Positions 55,335-63,485 of a stretch of 64,000 bases of DNA are shown piece after piece (the stretch's first letter is position 1; every line of letters begins with the position of its first letter). The notes below the pieces were generated by a model. That model was given only the letters and a program-made list of their open reading frames with translations. It had not been told where the DNA came from and made no database searches. The stretch is from Bog-473 sp963836605 (GTDB lineage: Bacteria > Actinomycetota > Acidimicrobiia > Acidimicrobiales > RAAP-2): positions 186,001 to 250,000 of the forward strand of contig CAWIKB010000008.1 of NCBI GenBank assembly GCA_963836605.1, read 5' to 3'. The position numbers and the translations under genes are program-made.

Positions 55335-57366
55335 CAATCCGCCGAGAAGTTGCCGGTGCCCCAGGCACTGTTCCCGACGGCGGTGGCCACCCGATCGCAC
55401 TGGCTTCTGCTGTCGAGGACGGGGTTCCGCATGGCCGAGAGGATCGGTCCGTAGTTGCCGATCGAACCGGTGATCGTTTGCGTCGTGGCGAGGACGCCCC
55501 AGTACCAACAGGTCTGTCCGTCGCCATCGCTGTAGATCTTGACTCCGACGCCGTTCCAGTTGGTGCTTCCCGGTTCGGGTTGCGTCGTGTTGAGTGGGTT
55601 CCCCGCCGGGCCGGAAGAGTTCTTCCACGGAGATTCACGGGGAGGCTGGCCGGGACATCCCGCGCCGCCACCTTCAGCGAGCTCCCATGTCTCGAGGGCG
55701 TACTCGTTGGAGGCTGTTATCGGAGCGTTGACGCCGGGTTGCGACAAGAGGGTGTCGGCGAAGGTCTGGGGGGTGCAGGAGTTGTTGGGCGTGCAATCAG
55801 TATTGGGAGTCGAACTCGATACATCGACCGCCTCCACGGCATCGACATCCACCGTGGGTCCCCCCACAGCCGGGTAGACTTGAATCCGCACATCGGAGTG
55901 GGCGGTCGTCGCCGTGACGCAGGTCGTCACTTGTCTCCAGTTCGGTCCGTTTCCGGGGTTGGAGAACGAAGCCACACCGTTCTGGCTTTGGTTCCCACCC
56001 AAGAGCCAGATTACGAACGAACCACTCGCACCCGTTTCGTTCAGCTGATCGCGAACTTCCGCGGATCCGCAAATCGTGTCACCGGCGTTGATGCTCAGGC
56101 CTGAGACGTCTTGATAGATCCCACCTCCCGCCGCCGACGTGTTCGTGGCGCCGTAATGAAAGCCGGAGTAAGCCGAGTCATTCGGTGCAAGCTGGCCATT
56201 TGCGTACACGGCGACGTTCGTTTCCGGCGTCGCCTGCCAGGGCGGGAATCCTGACTCGAAGCTCCCATTTTGTGACAGAGACTCCTGGAAATCCAGATTG
56301 GATTGGACGTTCACGGCATCGACATTCAGGGTGGGGGTGTTCGGCGTGGCATAGAACTGCATGCGCACTTCGGAGTGGGCGACCGTGGCGGCGACACAAA
56401 CGGATACCTGCGTCCAGTTTGAGCCATTCCCGAGGTGCGAGTACGAGGCCACGCCCTCCTCATTTCGGCTCCCACCCAGTAGCCAGATGACGAACGAACC
56501 AGTTGCGCCCGAGGAGTTCACCTGGCTGCGAACCTCGGCGGATCCGCAGAACGTGTCGCCGGGATTGATGGTGAGGCCGGCTGCATCCTGGTAGATCCCG
56601 CCTCCCGCCGCTGTCGTGTTCGTTGCCGCGTAGTGCGTACCTGCGAACGCTGTATCACCCGGCGTAAGCTGTCCGTTTGCGTACAGGGCGACGTTCGTGC
56701 TCGGCATTGATTGCCATGGCGAAAATCCCGATTCGAAGCCTCCGTTCTGCGATACCGGCTGTTGGACATTCAACGCCTGGTGCACATCCACTGCATCGAT
56801 GTCCACGGTGGGCGCACCCAGAGTGGGATAGAACTGCATGCGCACATCGGAGTGGGGAGTCGTGGCGGTGGCGCACGTCGCGACCTGCTTCCAGTTCGAC
56901 CCGTCCCCGAGCCCCGAATACTGGGCGACGCTGTTTTCGCTTCTGCTCCCACCCAGTAGCCAAATCACAAATACGCCACTCGCCCCCGTTTCGTTCAACT
57001 GGTCACGAACCTCGGCGTTCCCACAGATTGTGTCCCCGGCATTGACGCAGTCGAGATGTCCTCGTAGATTCCACCACCGGCGGTCGACGTGTTCGTTGCG
57101 CCGTAGCGCGTGCCCGAGAAGGCTGTATCGCCCGGGGACAGCTGGCCGTTTGCATATACGGCGACGTTCGTTCCCGGCATGGCCTGCCAAGGTGAGTATC
57201 CCGACTCGAAGCCGCCGTTCTGGGACAATCCCCCCGTGGTGACCTGCGCGGCTGCGACCGCCGCCCCCGCATGCCGAGACGCGGACAGCTGCGCAACTGC
57301 CACCCCGAGCGTCGCCACCAGAACCAGGACTGCTGCGGCGCCACGCGTCGACACGCCCCGCCTCAT
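55331..57366 (-). pseudogene. Secreted protein with three tandem beta-sandwich-like repeats and hydrolase-like tail, frameshifted
   Basis: Signal peptide MRRGVSTRGAAAVLVLVAT from ATG 57366, then three near-identical repeats of about 158 residues, each with SQNGGFESG, GAGDTICGSAEVRDQ-type and FVIWLLGG and DVRMQFYPT segments, in the style of CBM4_9/CenC-type modules. The tail (about 140 residues) ETWELAEGGGAGCPGQ, NPLNTTQPEPGSTNWNGVG and NSAWGTGNFSADC resembles lysozyme-like or NPLNTT phage-type cell-wall-hydrolase tails. In the first repeat about four bases are missing near 57050, breaking the frame. The GC content is lower than the neighbours and the gene splits DUF501 from ppx. The lysozyme assignment is tentative. 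Confidence 0.65.
55800..57230 (-). repeat. Three tandem about-475-bp repeat units inside the secreted protein
   Basis: Units begin near 57230, 56755 and 56278 (minus strand) and are highly similar at DNA level, for instance the FVIWLLGG region at three places. Each encodes one module of the secreted protein. The similarity suggests recent duplication or homogenisation. Confidence 0.8.
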
Positions 57367-57583
57367 ACATCCACTGGTTCTCAACGCACCCAAACCACGC
57401 CTCCCGCCGAGAGCATAACGCAGTGACCGTTGAGCATCGGGCGCGGCACGCACGTCGGTGCCCCAGGGCCCGCGAACGGCCGACGACAGCGACCCCGACA
57501 ATTAAGGGTTTCACGCTCTGAATCGCGGACTCCTCATCGACGAAAGCCGGCATGGGGTGGTGACCCGCCCGGCGATCCCGTAG

Positions 57584-58516
57584 TCACGCCAAAAGGCTCA
57601 GGGCGATCCCGTCGAGGATGTCTGTCTCCGATGCGATGCACTCTTCGATTCCGAAGTGCTCCATGACCCGCTTGAGCACGTAGGCGCCGCCGACGATGAC
57701 GTCGGCGCGTCCGGGCACCATGCCCGGACGCGCGGCCCGGTCAGCGGAGGTCTGGGCGGCGAGGGTGGCACACCAGCGATCCACGGCCCGTCGACACAAC
57801 ACCGAATGATGGATCTTGTCGCTGTCGTAGGCGCGGGAGACCGAGTTCCAGCGAGGCCAGGGTGGTGACGCTCCCCGCGAGGCCCAAGAGTCGGCACCCG
57901 TCACCGACGGTGGACAGGGCCGGCATCGCATGGTCGCGATCTCGAGCTCTTCGTCGATGCAGGCGACCATGGCCTCGAGCTCGTCAGCAGCGGGCGGATC
58001 ATGGTGCAGGAACCGCTCGGTGAGCCGGACACAGCCGATGTCCATGGAGTGCGCGGTGATCACCCTGCCGTGACGGACCACCAGTTCGGTCGAACCTCCT
58101 CCAATATCGACGACCATGTCGTCATCAACGGTCGGTGGGAGGCCCACCGTTGCTCCCGCGTAGGCCAGTCGCCCCTCTTCCTCTCCCGAGAGGAGCTCGG
58201 CCGGGAACCTAACCGCCAGCGCGGCGGCATCCAAGAATGCGGTCCCGTTGCGAGCGTCCCGGGCGGCCGACGTGGTGACCATGCGGGCGGCGGTGACGCC
58301 CGCCTCATCCATGACTCGGCGATACTCTCGCAGCACCCGAACCGTCCGGTCGATGGCCTCAGGCCTGAGGCGGCCGGTGGCGTCGACGCCTTCCCCGAGA
58401 CGGGTTATCCGCATCAGGCGCACGTGCGTGGTCCCGTCGGGGAGAGCCACCAGGAGCCGGGTGGAGTTGGTGCCACAATCCAACGCGGCCACAGGTCCGC
58501 GTGATGGTTCCTTCAT
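57584..58516 (-). CDS. ppx: Ppx/GppA-family exopolyphosphatase, middle region frame-scrambled
   Basis: 310 residues, Ppx/GppA (polyphosphate or pppGpp phosphohydrolase). VAALDCGTNSTRLLVALPDG (phosphate 1), VDIGGGSTELVVRHGRV and the C-terminal VIVGGAYVLKRVMEHF are intact. Between about 57930 and 57845 the frame reads RCRPCPPSVTG, while the neighbouring frame reads GCRLLGLAGSVTTLASLELG, the expected phosphate-2 motif. Two compensating indels explain this. The ORF stays open but the product would lack the motif. It normally follows DUF501; here the repeat protein separates them. Confidence 0.85.
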   Translation of the reverse strand: MKEPSRGPVAALDCGTNSTRLLVALPDGTTHVRLMRITRLGEGVDATGRLRPEAIDRTVRVLREYRRVMDEAGVTAARMVTTSAARDARNGTAFLDAAALAVRFPAELLSGEEEGRLAYAGATVGLPPTVDDDMVVDIGGGSTELVVRHGRVITAHSMDIGCVRLTERFLHHDPPAADELEAMVACIDEELEIATMRCRPCPPSVTGADSWASRGASPPWPRWNSVSRAYDSDKIHHSVLCRRAVDRWCATLAAQTSADRAARPGMVPGRADVIVGGAYVLKRVMEHFGIEECIASETDILDGIALSLLA

Positions 58517-58646
58517 GCGGATCGACCCGGCGCACGAGGGCCCACCGGTGGCCGCGGCACCCGTTTCACGCTGGCAATCTAGTGGATCCGCCTATGCCCT
58601 CGGGCTGCGTTGGCGCCGGAGAGTGCGGACCTGCCACGATGCGCGG

Positions 58647-59747
58647 GTGCCTATTTCCGACCGGCTCCTCATGGGACCCGGACCGTCCAATCCGTACCCG
58701 GAAGTGACGCTCGCCCTGGCCAGTCCGGTGTTGGGGCACCTCGACCCGGAATTCCTCGAACTCCTCGACGAGACGACCGATCGACTTCGCCTCTGCTTCG
58801 GCACCACGAACGCGCTGACCCTTCCCATCAGCGGGACCGGTTCGGCCGGGATGGAGGCTTCCTTCGTCAACTTCGTCCGACCCGGCGATCCGGTCGTGGT
58901 CGGGGTCAACGGCCTGTTCGGGGAGCGCATGTGCGAGGTGGCTGCCCGGTCGGGCGCCGACGTGATCCGGGTCGATGCGCCATGGGGCCAGCCCATAGAC
59001 CCGGCGGCCCTGCTCGACGCCCACCCTGCGCCGTCCATTGTCGCCGTGGTGCACGCCGAGACGTCGACGGGAATCCGCAACGACATCGCGGCGCTCGGTC
59101 CGCGGAAGGGTGACGCCTTGCTCCTCGTCGACATGGTGACGTCGCTCGGTGGCATCGAGGTCGAGGTCGACGAGTGGGGAGTGGACGTGGCCTACAGCGG
59201 CACCCAGAAGTGCCTGGGGGTGCCCCCGGGGCTTTCTCCGTTGACGGTGTCCGATGTAGCCCGGGAGCGCCTGGTGGAGAGGCCGTCGAGCTGGTATCTC
59301 GATCTCAACCTCCTGTCCCGGTACGTCGAAGGTGGGACGCAAGGCGGCCGGGTGTACCACCACACCGCGCCGGTCACCATGATCGCCGCCCTCAACGCCG
59401 GCCTGGGCGTCATCTTGGACGAAGGGATCGAGGCGGCGAGCGTCCGCCACGCCGAGTGTGGAGAGCGTCTGCAAGCCGGCCTGGAGGAGATGGGGCTCGA
59501 GCTGTTTGCCGAGGCGGACCATCGCCTGCCACAGCTGACGACGGTCGTCGTACCCGACGACCTGCCGTCAGGGATGCGCGAAGCAGACTGCCGCCGTCAG
59601 CTCCTCGATCGCTACGGCATTGAGATCGGAGCGGGAGCCGGCCAGCTGTCGGGACGCGTCTGGCGCATCGGCTGCATGGGCCACACGGCTCGACTGCGCA
59701 ACGTGGTCACGCTTCTCGCTGCGCTCAAGGAAGTGCTGGGGCGATGA
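58647..59747 (+). CDS. Class V (serine/alanine-glyoxylate-type) aminotransferase
   Basis: 366 residues. PLP fold type I. LLMGPGPSNPYPEVTLAL opens as in alanine-glyoxylate or serine-glyoxylate aminotransferases, LPISGTGSAGMEASFVNF binds the phosphate, VVHAETSTGIRND follows, LVDMVTSLGGIEVEV contains the PLP Asp, and YSGTQKCLGVPPGLSPL carries the catalytic Lys near residue 190. GTG 58647 is 6 bases after CACGAT. It could supply glycine or serine, or act in photorespiratory-like glyoxylate removal. The GNAT gene overlaps by 4 bases. Confidence 0.88.
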   Translation: MPISDRLLMGPGPSNPYPEVTLALASPVLGHLDPEFLELLDETTDRLRLCFGTTNALTLPISGTGSAGMEASFVNFVRPGDPVVVGVNGLFGERMCEVAARSGADVIRVDAPWGQPIDPAALLDAHPAPSIVAVVHAETSTGIRNDIAALGPRKGDALLLVDMVTSLGGIEVEVDEWGVDVAYSGTQKCLGVPPGLSPLTVSDVARERLVERPSSWYLDLNLLSRYVEGGTQGGRVYHHTAPVTMIAALNAGLGVILDEGIEAASVRHAECGERLQAGLEEMGLELFAEADHRLPQLTTVVVPDDLPSGMREADCRRQLLDRYGIEIGAGAGQLSGRVWRIGCMGHTARLRNVVTLLAALKEVLGR

Positions 59748-60364
59748 CGGCGGCGCGGGCACTGCGGCATCCGCCCCTTGAGCTGCGCGGCCAACGAGTC
59801 GTCCTGCGACCCTTGACCGAGCATGACTTCGACGAATGGCACGAAGTGCGCACGCGCTGTGCCGAGTGGCTCTTGCGTTGGGAACCCCGCCCGAAGGGCG
59901 CTCCCGCCCCCTCTGAGGACAGGCCGAGCTTCGCGGCCCGGTGTGGCATCCGAGAGCGGGAGCGTCACCTTGGCAGCGGCTACGGCTTCGGGATCTTCGT
60001 CGGGGAACGATTTGCCGGCGAGGTGACGCTCTCCTCCATCCAGCGGGGTCCGTTCCAGAGCGCATTCATCGGCTACTGGATCGACGAGTCGCTGGCCGGG
60101 AGGGGGTTCGTCCCCGAGGCCGTGGTGGTCACGCTGCGGTTCGCCTTCGAGGCCATCTCACTCCACCGGGTGGAGATCTCCATCATCCCCAGAAACTCGG
60201 CCAGTCGCCGAGTGGTCGAAAAACTCGGCATTCGTGAGGAGGGGATCGCCAAGAGATTCCTGGAGATCGACGGAGTGTGGGAAGACCACATGCGCTACGC
60301 CATCACCTCTGAGGAGTGGAGCCTGCGCGAGGCGGAGCTGGTCGGAGAATGGCTGGGCGGTTGA
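59744..60364 (+). CDS. GNAT (RimJ/RimL-like) acetyltransferase
   Basis: 206 residues. LRGQRVVLRPLTEHDFDEWHEVR at the N-terminus, FGIFVGERFAGEVTLSSIQRGP, AFIGYWIDESLAGRGFVPEAV (acetyl-CoA loop), LHRVEISIIPRNSASRRVVEKLG and WEDHMRYAITSEEW are typical of ribosomal-protein-serine or alanine acetyltransferases. ATG overlaps the aminotransferase stop (ATGA). The substrate is unknown. Confidence 0.9.
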   Translation: MTAARALRHPPLELRGQRVVLRPLTEHDFDEWHEVRTRCAEWLLRWEPRPKGAPAPSEDRPSFAARCGIRERERHLGSGYGFGIFVGERFAGEVTLSSIQRGPFQSAFIGYWIDESLAGRGFVPEAVVVTLRFAFEAISLHRVEISIIPRNSASRRVVEKLGIREEGIAKRFLEIDGVWEDHMRYAITSEEWSLREAELVGEWLGG

Positions 60365-60368
60365 GCGG

Positions 60369-61406
60369 TCAGAGATCCGGGGAACCCTTCACCGACGGGG
60401 AGTGCCGGAAGAACTGTTCGACGTCGTGCTCGTAGGTGTAGGACGAGGGAATCTTGCCGGCTCCCCGGCGTAGCCGGAGGGCTCGAATGAAACTCTGCAC
60501 CGCGCCGGCGCTGGTGGCCTGATAGTCGAAGCCGGTCGCGCCAAATCGGCGGGTGTCGACGCCGCGCCCGTACCGCAACAGATCTTCCAGCTCAGCGGGG
60601 AGATCGAACAGGCGCGAGAGCGGCCGGATCTTCAAGGGACTGTAGGGCGAAAGTGGAACGAGGTGGGTCCCGCAGATGCTCGCGACTTCACTCCACGGGA
60701 GGCGGCCGTCCCCGGCCACGTTGTAGAGGCCGGCAATGCCGCCCCGCGTCACGTGCACGAGCGCCCTGACCACATCGTCCTCCTCGACGAATTGAAGGAG
60801 TGGATCGAATCCGAATATTGCCGGGCACACCGGTCGGGAAAGATTTCGGCTGATCGGGGTGCTCAGGTGCGGCCCCAGCACGTTGGCGAACCGGAGGACG
60901 GTGACCAGGGTGGCGGGGTTGTCCTCGGAGAAGTCACGCAGGAGGCCCTCGGCTTCGATCAAGGCACGCTCGACGCTGTTCTTGGCCGGTCCGGCTCGAG
61001 GCGTGTCCTCGCGGAACGTACTCGGGTCCCGGGCCGAGGAGCCGTAGACCAGGGTCGAGGATTTGACGACGATATGGCGAACGGACGAACCGGCGGCGCC
61101 GGCGGCCGCCAAAAGGTTCATGGTGCCGATCACGTTGATCTCGTGCAGGGCGCGACTGGGTACCGTGGCCGAATTGGTGACCATGAAGGTGTGCAGAATC
61201 GTGTCGACCTGCGTGGCCTTCACGATGCGATTGAGGATGGAGTACGCCTGGTCGGCCCGCACGAACTCCGCCCGTTCAAATGGGACCGACGGCTCCCGGG
61301 CGCCCATCCCGAGTATGACCTCCATGCTGGCGTCCGCCTCCAGGGCCTGGACCATTCGACCGCCCCAGAAGGTATCGGCCCCCGTCACAAGGATTCGATG
61401 GCCCAC
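60369..61406 (-). CDS. SDR-family NAD-dependent epimerase-like protein without YxxxK
   Basis: 345 residues. Extended-SDR fold: ILVTGADTFWGGRMVQAL (nucleotide loop GxxxxxG), VTNSATVPSRALHEINVIG, SSTLVYGS strand, and a substrate-binding region (LRFANVLGPHLSTPI). The catalytic Tyr-x3-Lys position reads PAKNSVERALIEAE, with neither Tyr nor Lys, so it may bind NAD without oxidising a sugar. It lies next to a PlsC acyltransferase, a pair known from mycobacteria (galE2 with Rv0502). Confidence 0.8.
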   Translation of the reverse strand: MGHRILVTGADTFWGGRMVQALEADASMEVILGMGAREPSVPFERAEFVRADQAYSILNRIVKATQVDTILHTFMVTNSATVPSRALHEINVIGTMNLLAAAGAAGSSVRHIVVKSSTLVYGSSARDPSTFREDTPRAGPAKNSVERALIEAEGLLRDFSEDNPATLVTVLRFANVLGPHLSTPISRNLSRPVCPAIFGFDPLLQFVEEDDVVRALVHVTRGGIAGLYNVAGDGRLPWSEVASICGTHLVPLSPYSPLKIRPLSRLFDLPAELEDLLRYGRGVDTRRFGATGFDYQATSAGAVQSFIRALRLRRGAGKIPSSYTYEHDVEQFFRHSPSVKGSPDL

Positions 61407-61420
61407 GGGACCCCGAAACC

Positions 61421-62311
61421 TCAGCCGAACCAGACGCTGCGACGATCCCGCAACATGTCGAACACCGCCTCCTGGAGCGTGACGCGTATGCCCTCTGCCT
61501 CCTCCATCACGCGACTCTTGGAGTAGCGCTCCTGGTCGGCGGGGACATCGAAGGTGATTGGATCGAGCACCCGCAGTTTCATCTTGGCGGGGAATGGCAT
61601 GACCACGCCGAGCGGGCCCATCGCGAGCAAGTTGGCGGTGACGGGAAAGTAGGGGAGACCCAGTGCCTTGGCCAGGGTCGGCAACCGGAAGAGGACGGGC
61701 ATGGCCTCTTCCGACCCAATCACGGCGATCGGGATCACCGGGACACCGGCTCGCATGGCGATCTCCACGAAGCCCCCTCGGCCAAATCGGCGAAGTTGAT
61801 ACCGATCGGTGAACGACTTGGACGGTCCCTTGGTGCCTTCAGGGAAGACGAGGGCCAACTGGTGCTGCTCCTTGAGGAGCCGGTACGCGTTGGCGGGGCG
61901 CGCCGACACGCCGCCCGACCGGGCCCACAGGGTCCCGACGACCGGAACGGTGCGAAAGAAGTAGTCGGCCAGGCCATAGACGGGACGTTCCAACTCCTTC
62001 TCGATACCGTGCATGATGACCGGGGCATCCGAAGGTATGGCGCCGGCGTGGTTGGCCACGAGGAGGGCGCCGCCCTCGGACGGGATCTTCTCGAGGCCCT
62101 CCCATTCCGCCCTGAACCATTTGGAGTAGATGGGTTCGTACATGGCCCGCGCCAGAGTCCGCGTCCTCTCGGAACGGCCCCACTCGTCGACATCTGACCG
62201 CCGAGGGTCCTCCATGGGCTCGGGAGTCTCGGGCGGGATTCGAATCGGCACGACGGCGGTCGAAATCCGCTTGTCTGCGGTGACACCTCGCCCGTTGGTC
62301 ACACGGGCCAT
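61421..62311 (-). CDS. PlsC-like acyltransferase
   Basis: 296 residues from ATG 62311. Glycerolipid acyltransferase motifs: ANHAGAIPSDAPVI (NHxxxxD form) near residue 85, FRTVPVVGTLWARSGGV near 120, LVFPEGTKGPSKS near 155 and PVIPIAVIGSEEAMPV. No strong membrane segment. It could acylate a lysophospholipid or a glycolipid precursor. The SDR gene follows after 14 bases and the GT2 gene precedes it by 61 bases. Confidence 0.87.
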   Translation of the reverse strand: MARVTNGRGVTADKRISTAVVPIRIPPETPEPMEDPRRSDVDEWGRSERTRTLARAMYEPIYSKWFRAEWEGLEKIPSEGGALLVANHAGAIPSDAPVIMHGIEKELERPVYGLADYFFRTVPVVGTLWARSGGVSARPANAYRLLKEQHQLALVFPEGTKGPSKSFTDRYQLRRFGRGGFVEIAMRAGVPVIPIAVIGSEEAMPVLFRLPTLAKALGLPYFPVTANLLAMGPLGVVMPFPAKMKLRVLDPITFDVPADQERYSKSRVMEEAEGIRVTLQEAVFDMLRDRRSVWFG

Positions 62312-62372
62312 GGTATCGACCCTGCGGTCGGCCCTTCTCAAGGCGATCGGCGGGCCTCAGACATCCCGGGCC

Positions 62373-63422
62373 TCAGACATCCCAGTACAGCGCCAAAGGC
62401 GCCATAAGGCCGAGCTGTTTCGCGGTCAGGACCCGTCGTTCCAGCGTGGCCTCGCCAAAGTGCGTGACCATCCGCTCAGCCACCCTGGCCATCTGGGCCT
62501 CCGTCATCAGGGGACACAAGACCGACATGAGCCCGTCCGGCTGGCGCATGACCGGCAGGAGAGGAGAGAGCTCCTCCGTCATTGCCTTGAAGGCCACGGA
62601 TGGGTCCGACCTGAGCGACTGCCGTGCGTCCGGATGGATGACCAGGGCCGGAACCGGGGGAGCGGACGACGCCCGTCGGCCGGCCCGGATCACATCCCTT
62701 GTCATGGAGCCGGGATCGAGCCAAGGTCGAGTGCGGCTTCCCTCCACGCGGGACCAGTGCACGGGGACCTGGGCAATCGTCAGGCCGAAACGTCGGGCCA
62801 GCGAGAGGATCTCCACATCAAAGGCAAAACGCTCGGTGATCGAGCAGTGGAACAGGAGTTTGGCTGCCGGAGCGCGAAAGGCCTTGAACCCGCACTGGGT
62901 GTCATCGAGTGAGACCCGGGTGAGCATGTTCACGACGCCATTGAAGGTGCGATTCATGGCGGAACGGTGGATACTGCGGCGGTCCACCGAGGCCCCCGTG
63001 GCCGAACGTGAGCCGATAGCCACATCGGTTTCGGCCAGGGCATCCACGAAGTCAGGAGTCTGTGCGGGATCAATCGACATGTCGGCGTCGGCAAAGGCGA
63101 TGATCGGAGCAGATGCGGCGGTGACTCCGGCGCGCACGGCGGCGCCTTTGCCTCGATTCTGGGACAGTCGAAGGAATTGGCGATGGGGAAAGGGACCGAA
63201 GAGTGCTTCGGCACGAAGCAACGTGGCATCGGTGCTGCCGTCGTCAACCACCACGAATTCCGTGGTGGAGGGATCGATACGGTCGGCCGCCACCGCATCT
63301 CGAAGGCGGGATATGGCGGCTTCGAGGCGCAGGCTCTCGTTGAACGCCGGCACAACCATGGACAACTTCAAGGGCGACGGGCGCGGCTCCCCAGCGTGGG
63401 GCTTCTCCTGACCGGTCGACAT
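62373..63422 (-). CDS. GT2 family glycosyltransferase (DPM1-like) with C-terminal extension
   Basis: 349 residues. GT-A domain: LSMVVPAFNESLRLEAAISRL, VVVDDGSTDATLLRAEALF, SQNRGKGAAVRAGVTAA, FADADMSIDPAQTPDFV with the DxD metal site, and DTQCGFKAFRAPAAK and ERFAFDVEILSLARRFG, as in polyprenol-phosphate mannose synthases. After about residue 255 an extra 95 residues (ALVIHPDARQSLRSDPS onward) have no membrane segment and no recognised domain. ATG 63422 chosen at MSTGQEKP; upstream start at 63467 also possible. Confidence 0.88.
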   Translation of the reverse strand: MSTGQEKPHAGEPRPSPLKLSMVVPAFNESLRLEAAISRLRDAVAADRIDPSTTEFVVVDDGSTDATLLRAEALFGPFPHRQFLRLSQNRGKGAAVRAGVTAASAPIIAFADADMSIDPAQTPDFVDALAETDVAIGSRSATGASVDRRSIHRSAMNRTFNGVVNMLTRVSLDDTQCGFKAFRAPAAKLLFHCSITERFAFDVEILSLARRFGLTIAQVPVHWSRVEGSRTRPWLDPGSMTRDVIRAGRRASSAPPVPALVIHPDARQSLRSDPSVAFKAMTEELSPLLPVMRQPDGLMSVLCPLMTEAQMARVAERMVTHFGEATLERRVLTAKQLGLMAPLALYWDV

Positions 63423-63485
63423 CTGCCTATTCTCCACCGGCTGGGACAGCTTCCCGCATCGGGTCACCGTCGGCGGGCCGGCTGG

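Noticed and set aside
55800..57230. Mobile element or CRISPR from the large repeats
   Set aside because: The repeats are in-frame coding modules about 475 bp long without terminal inverted repeats or transposase.
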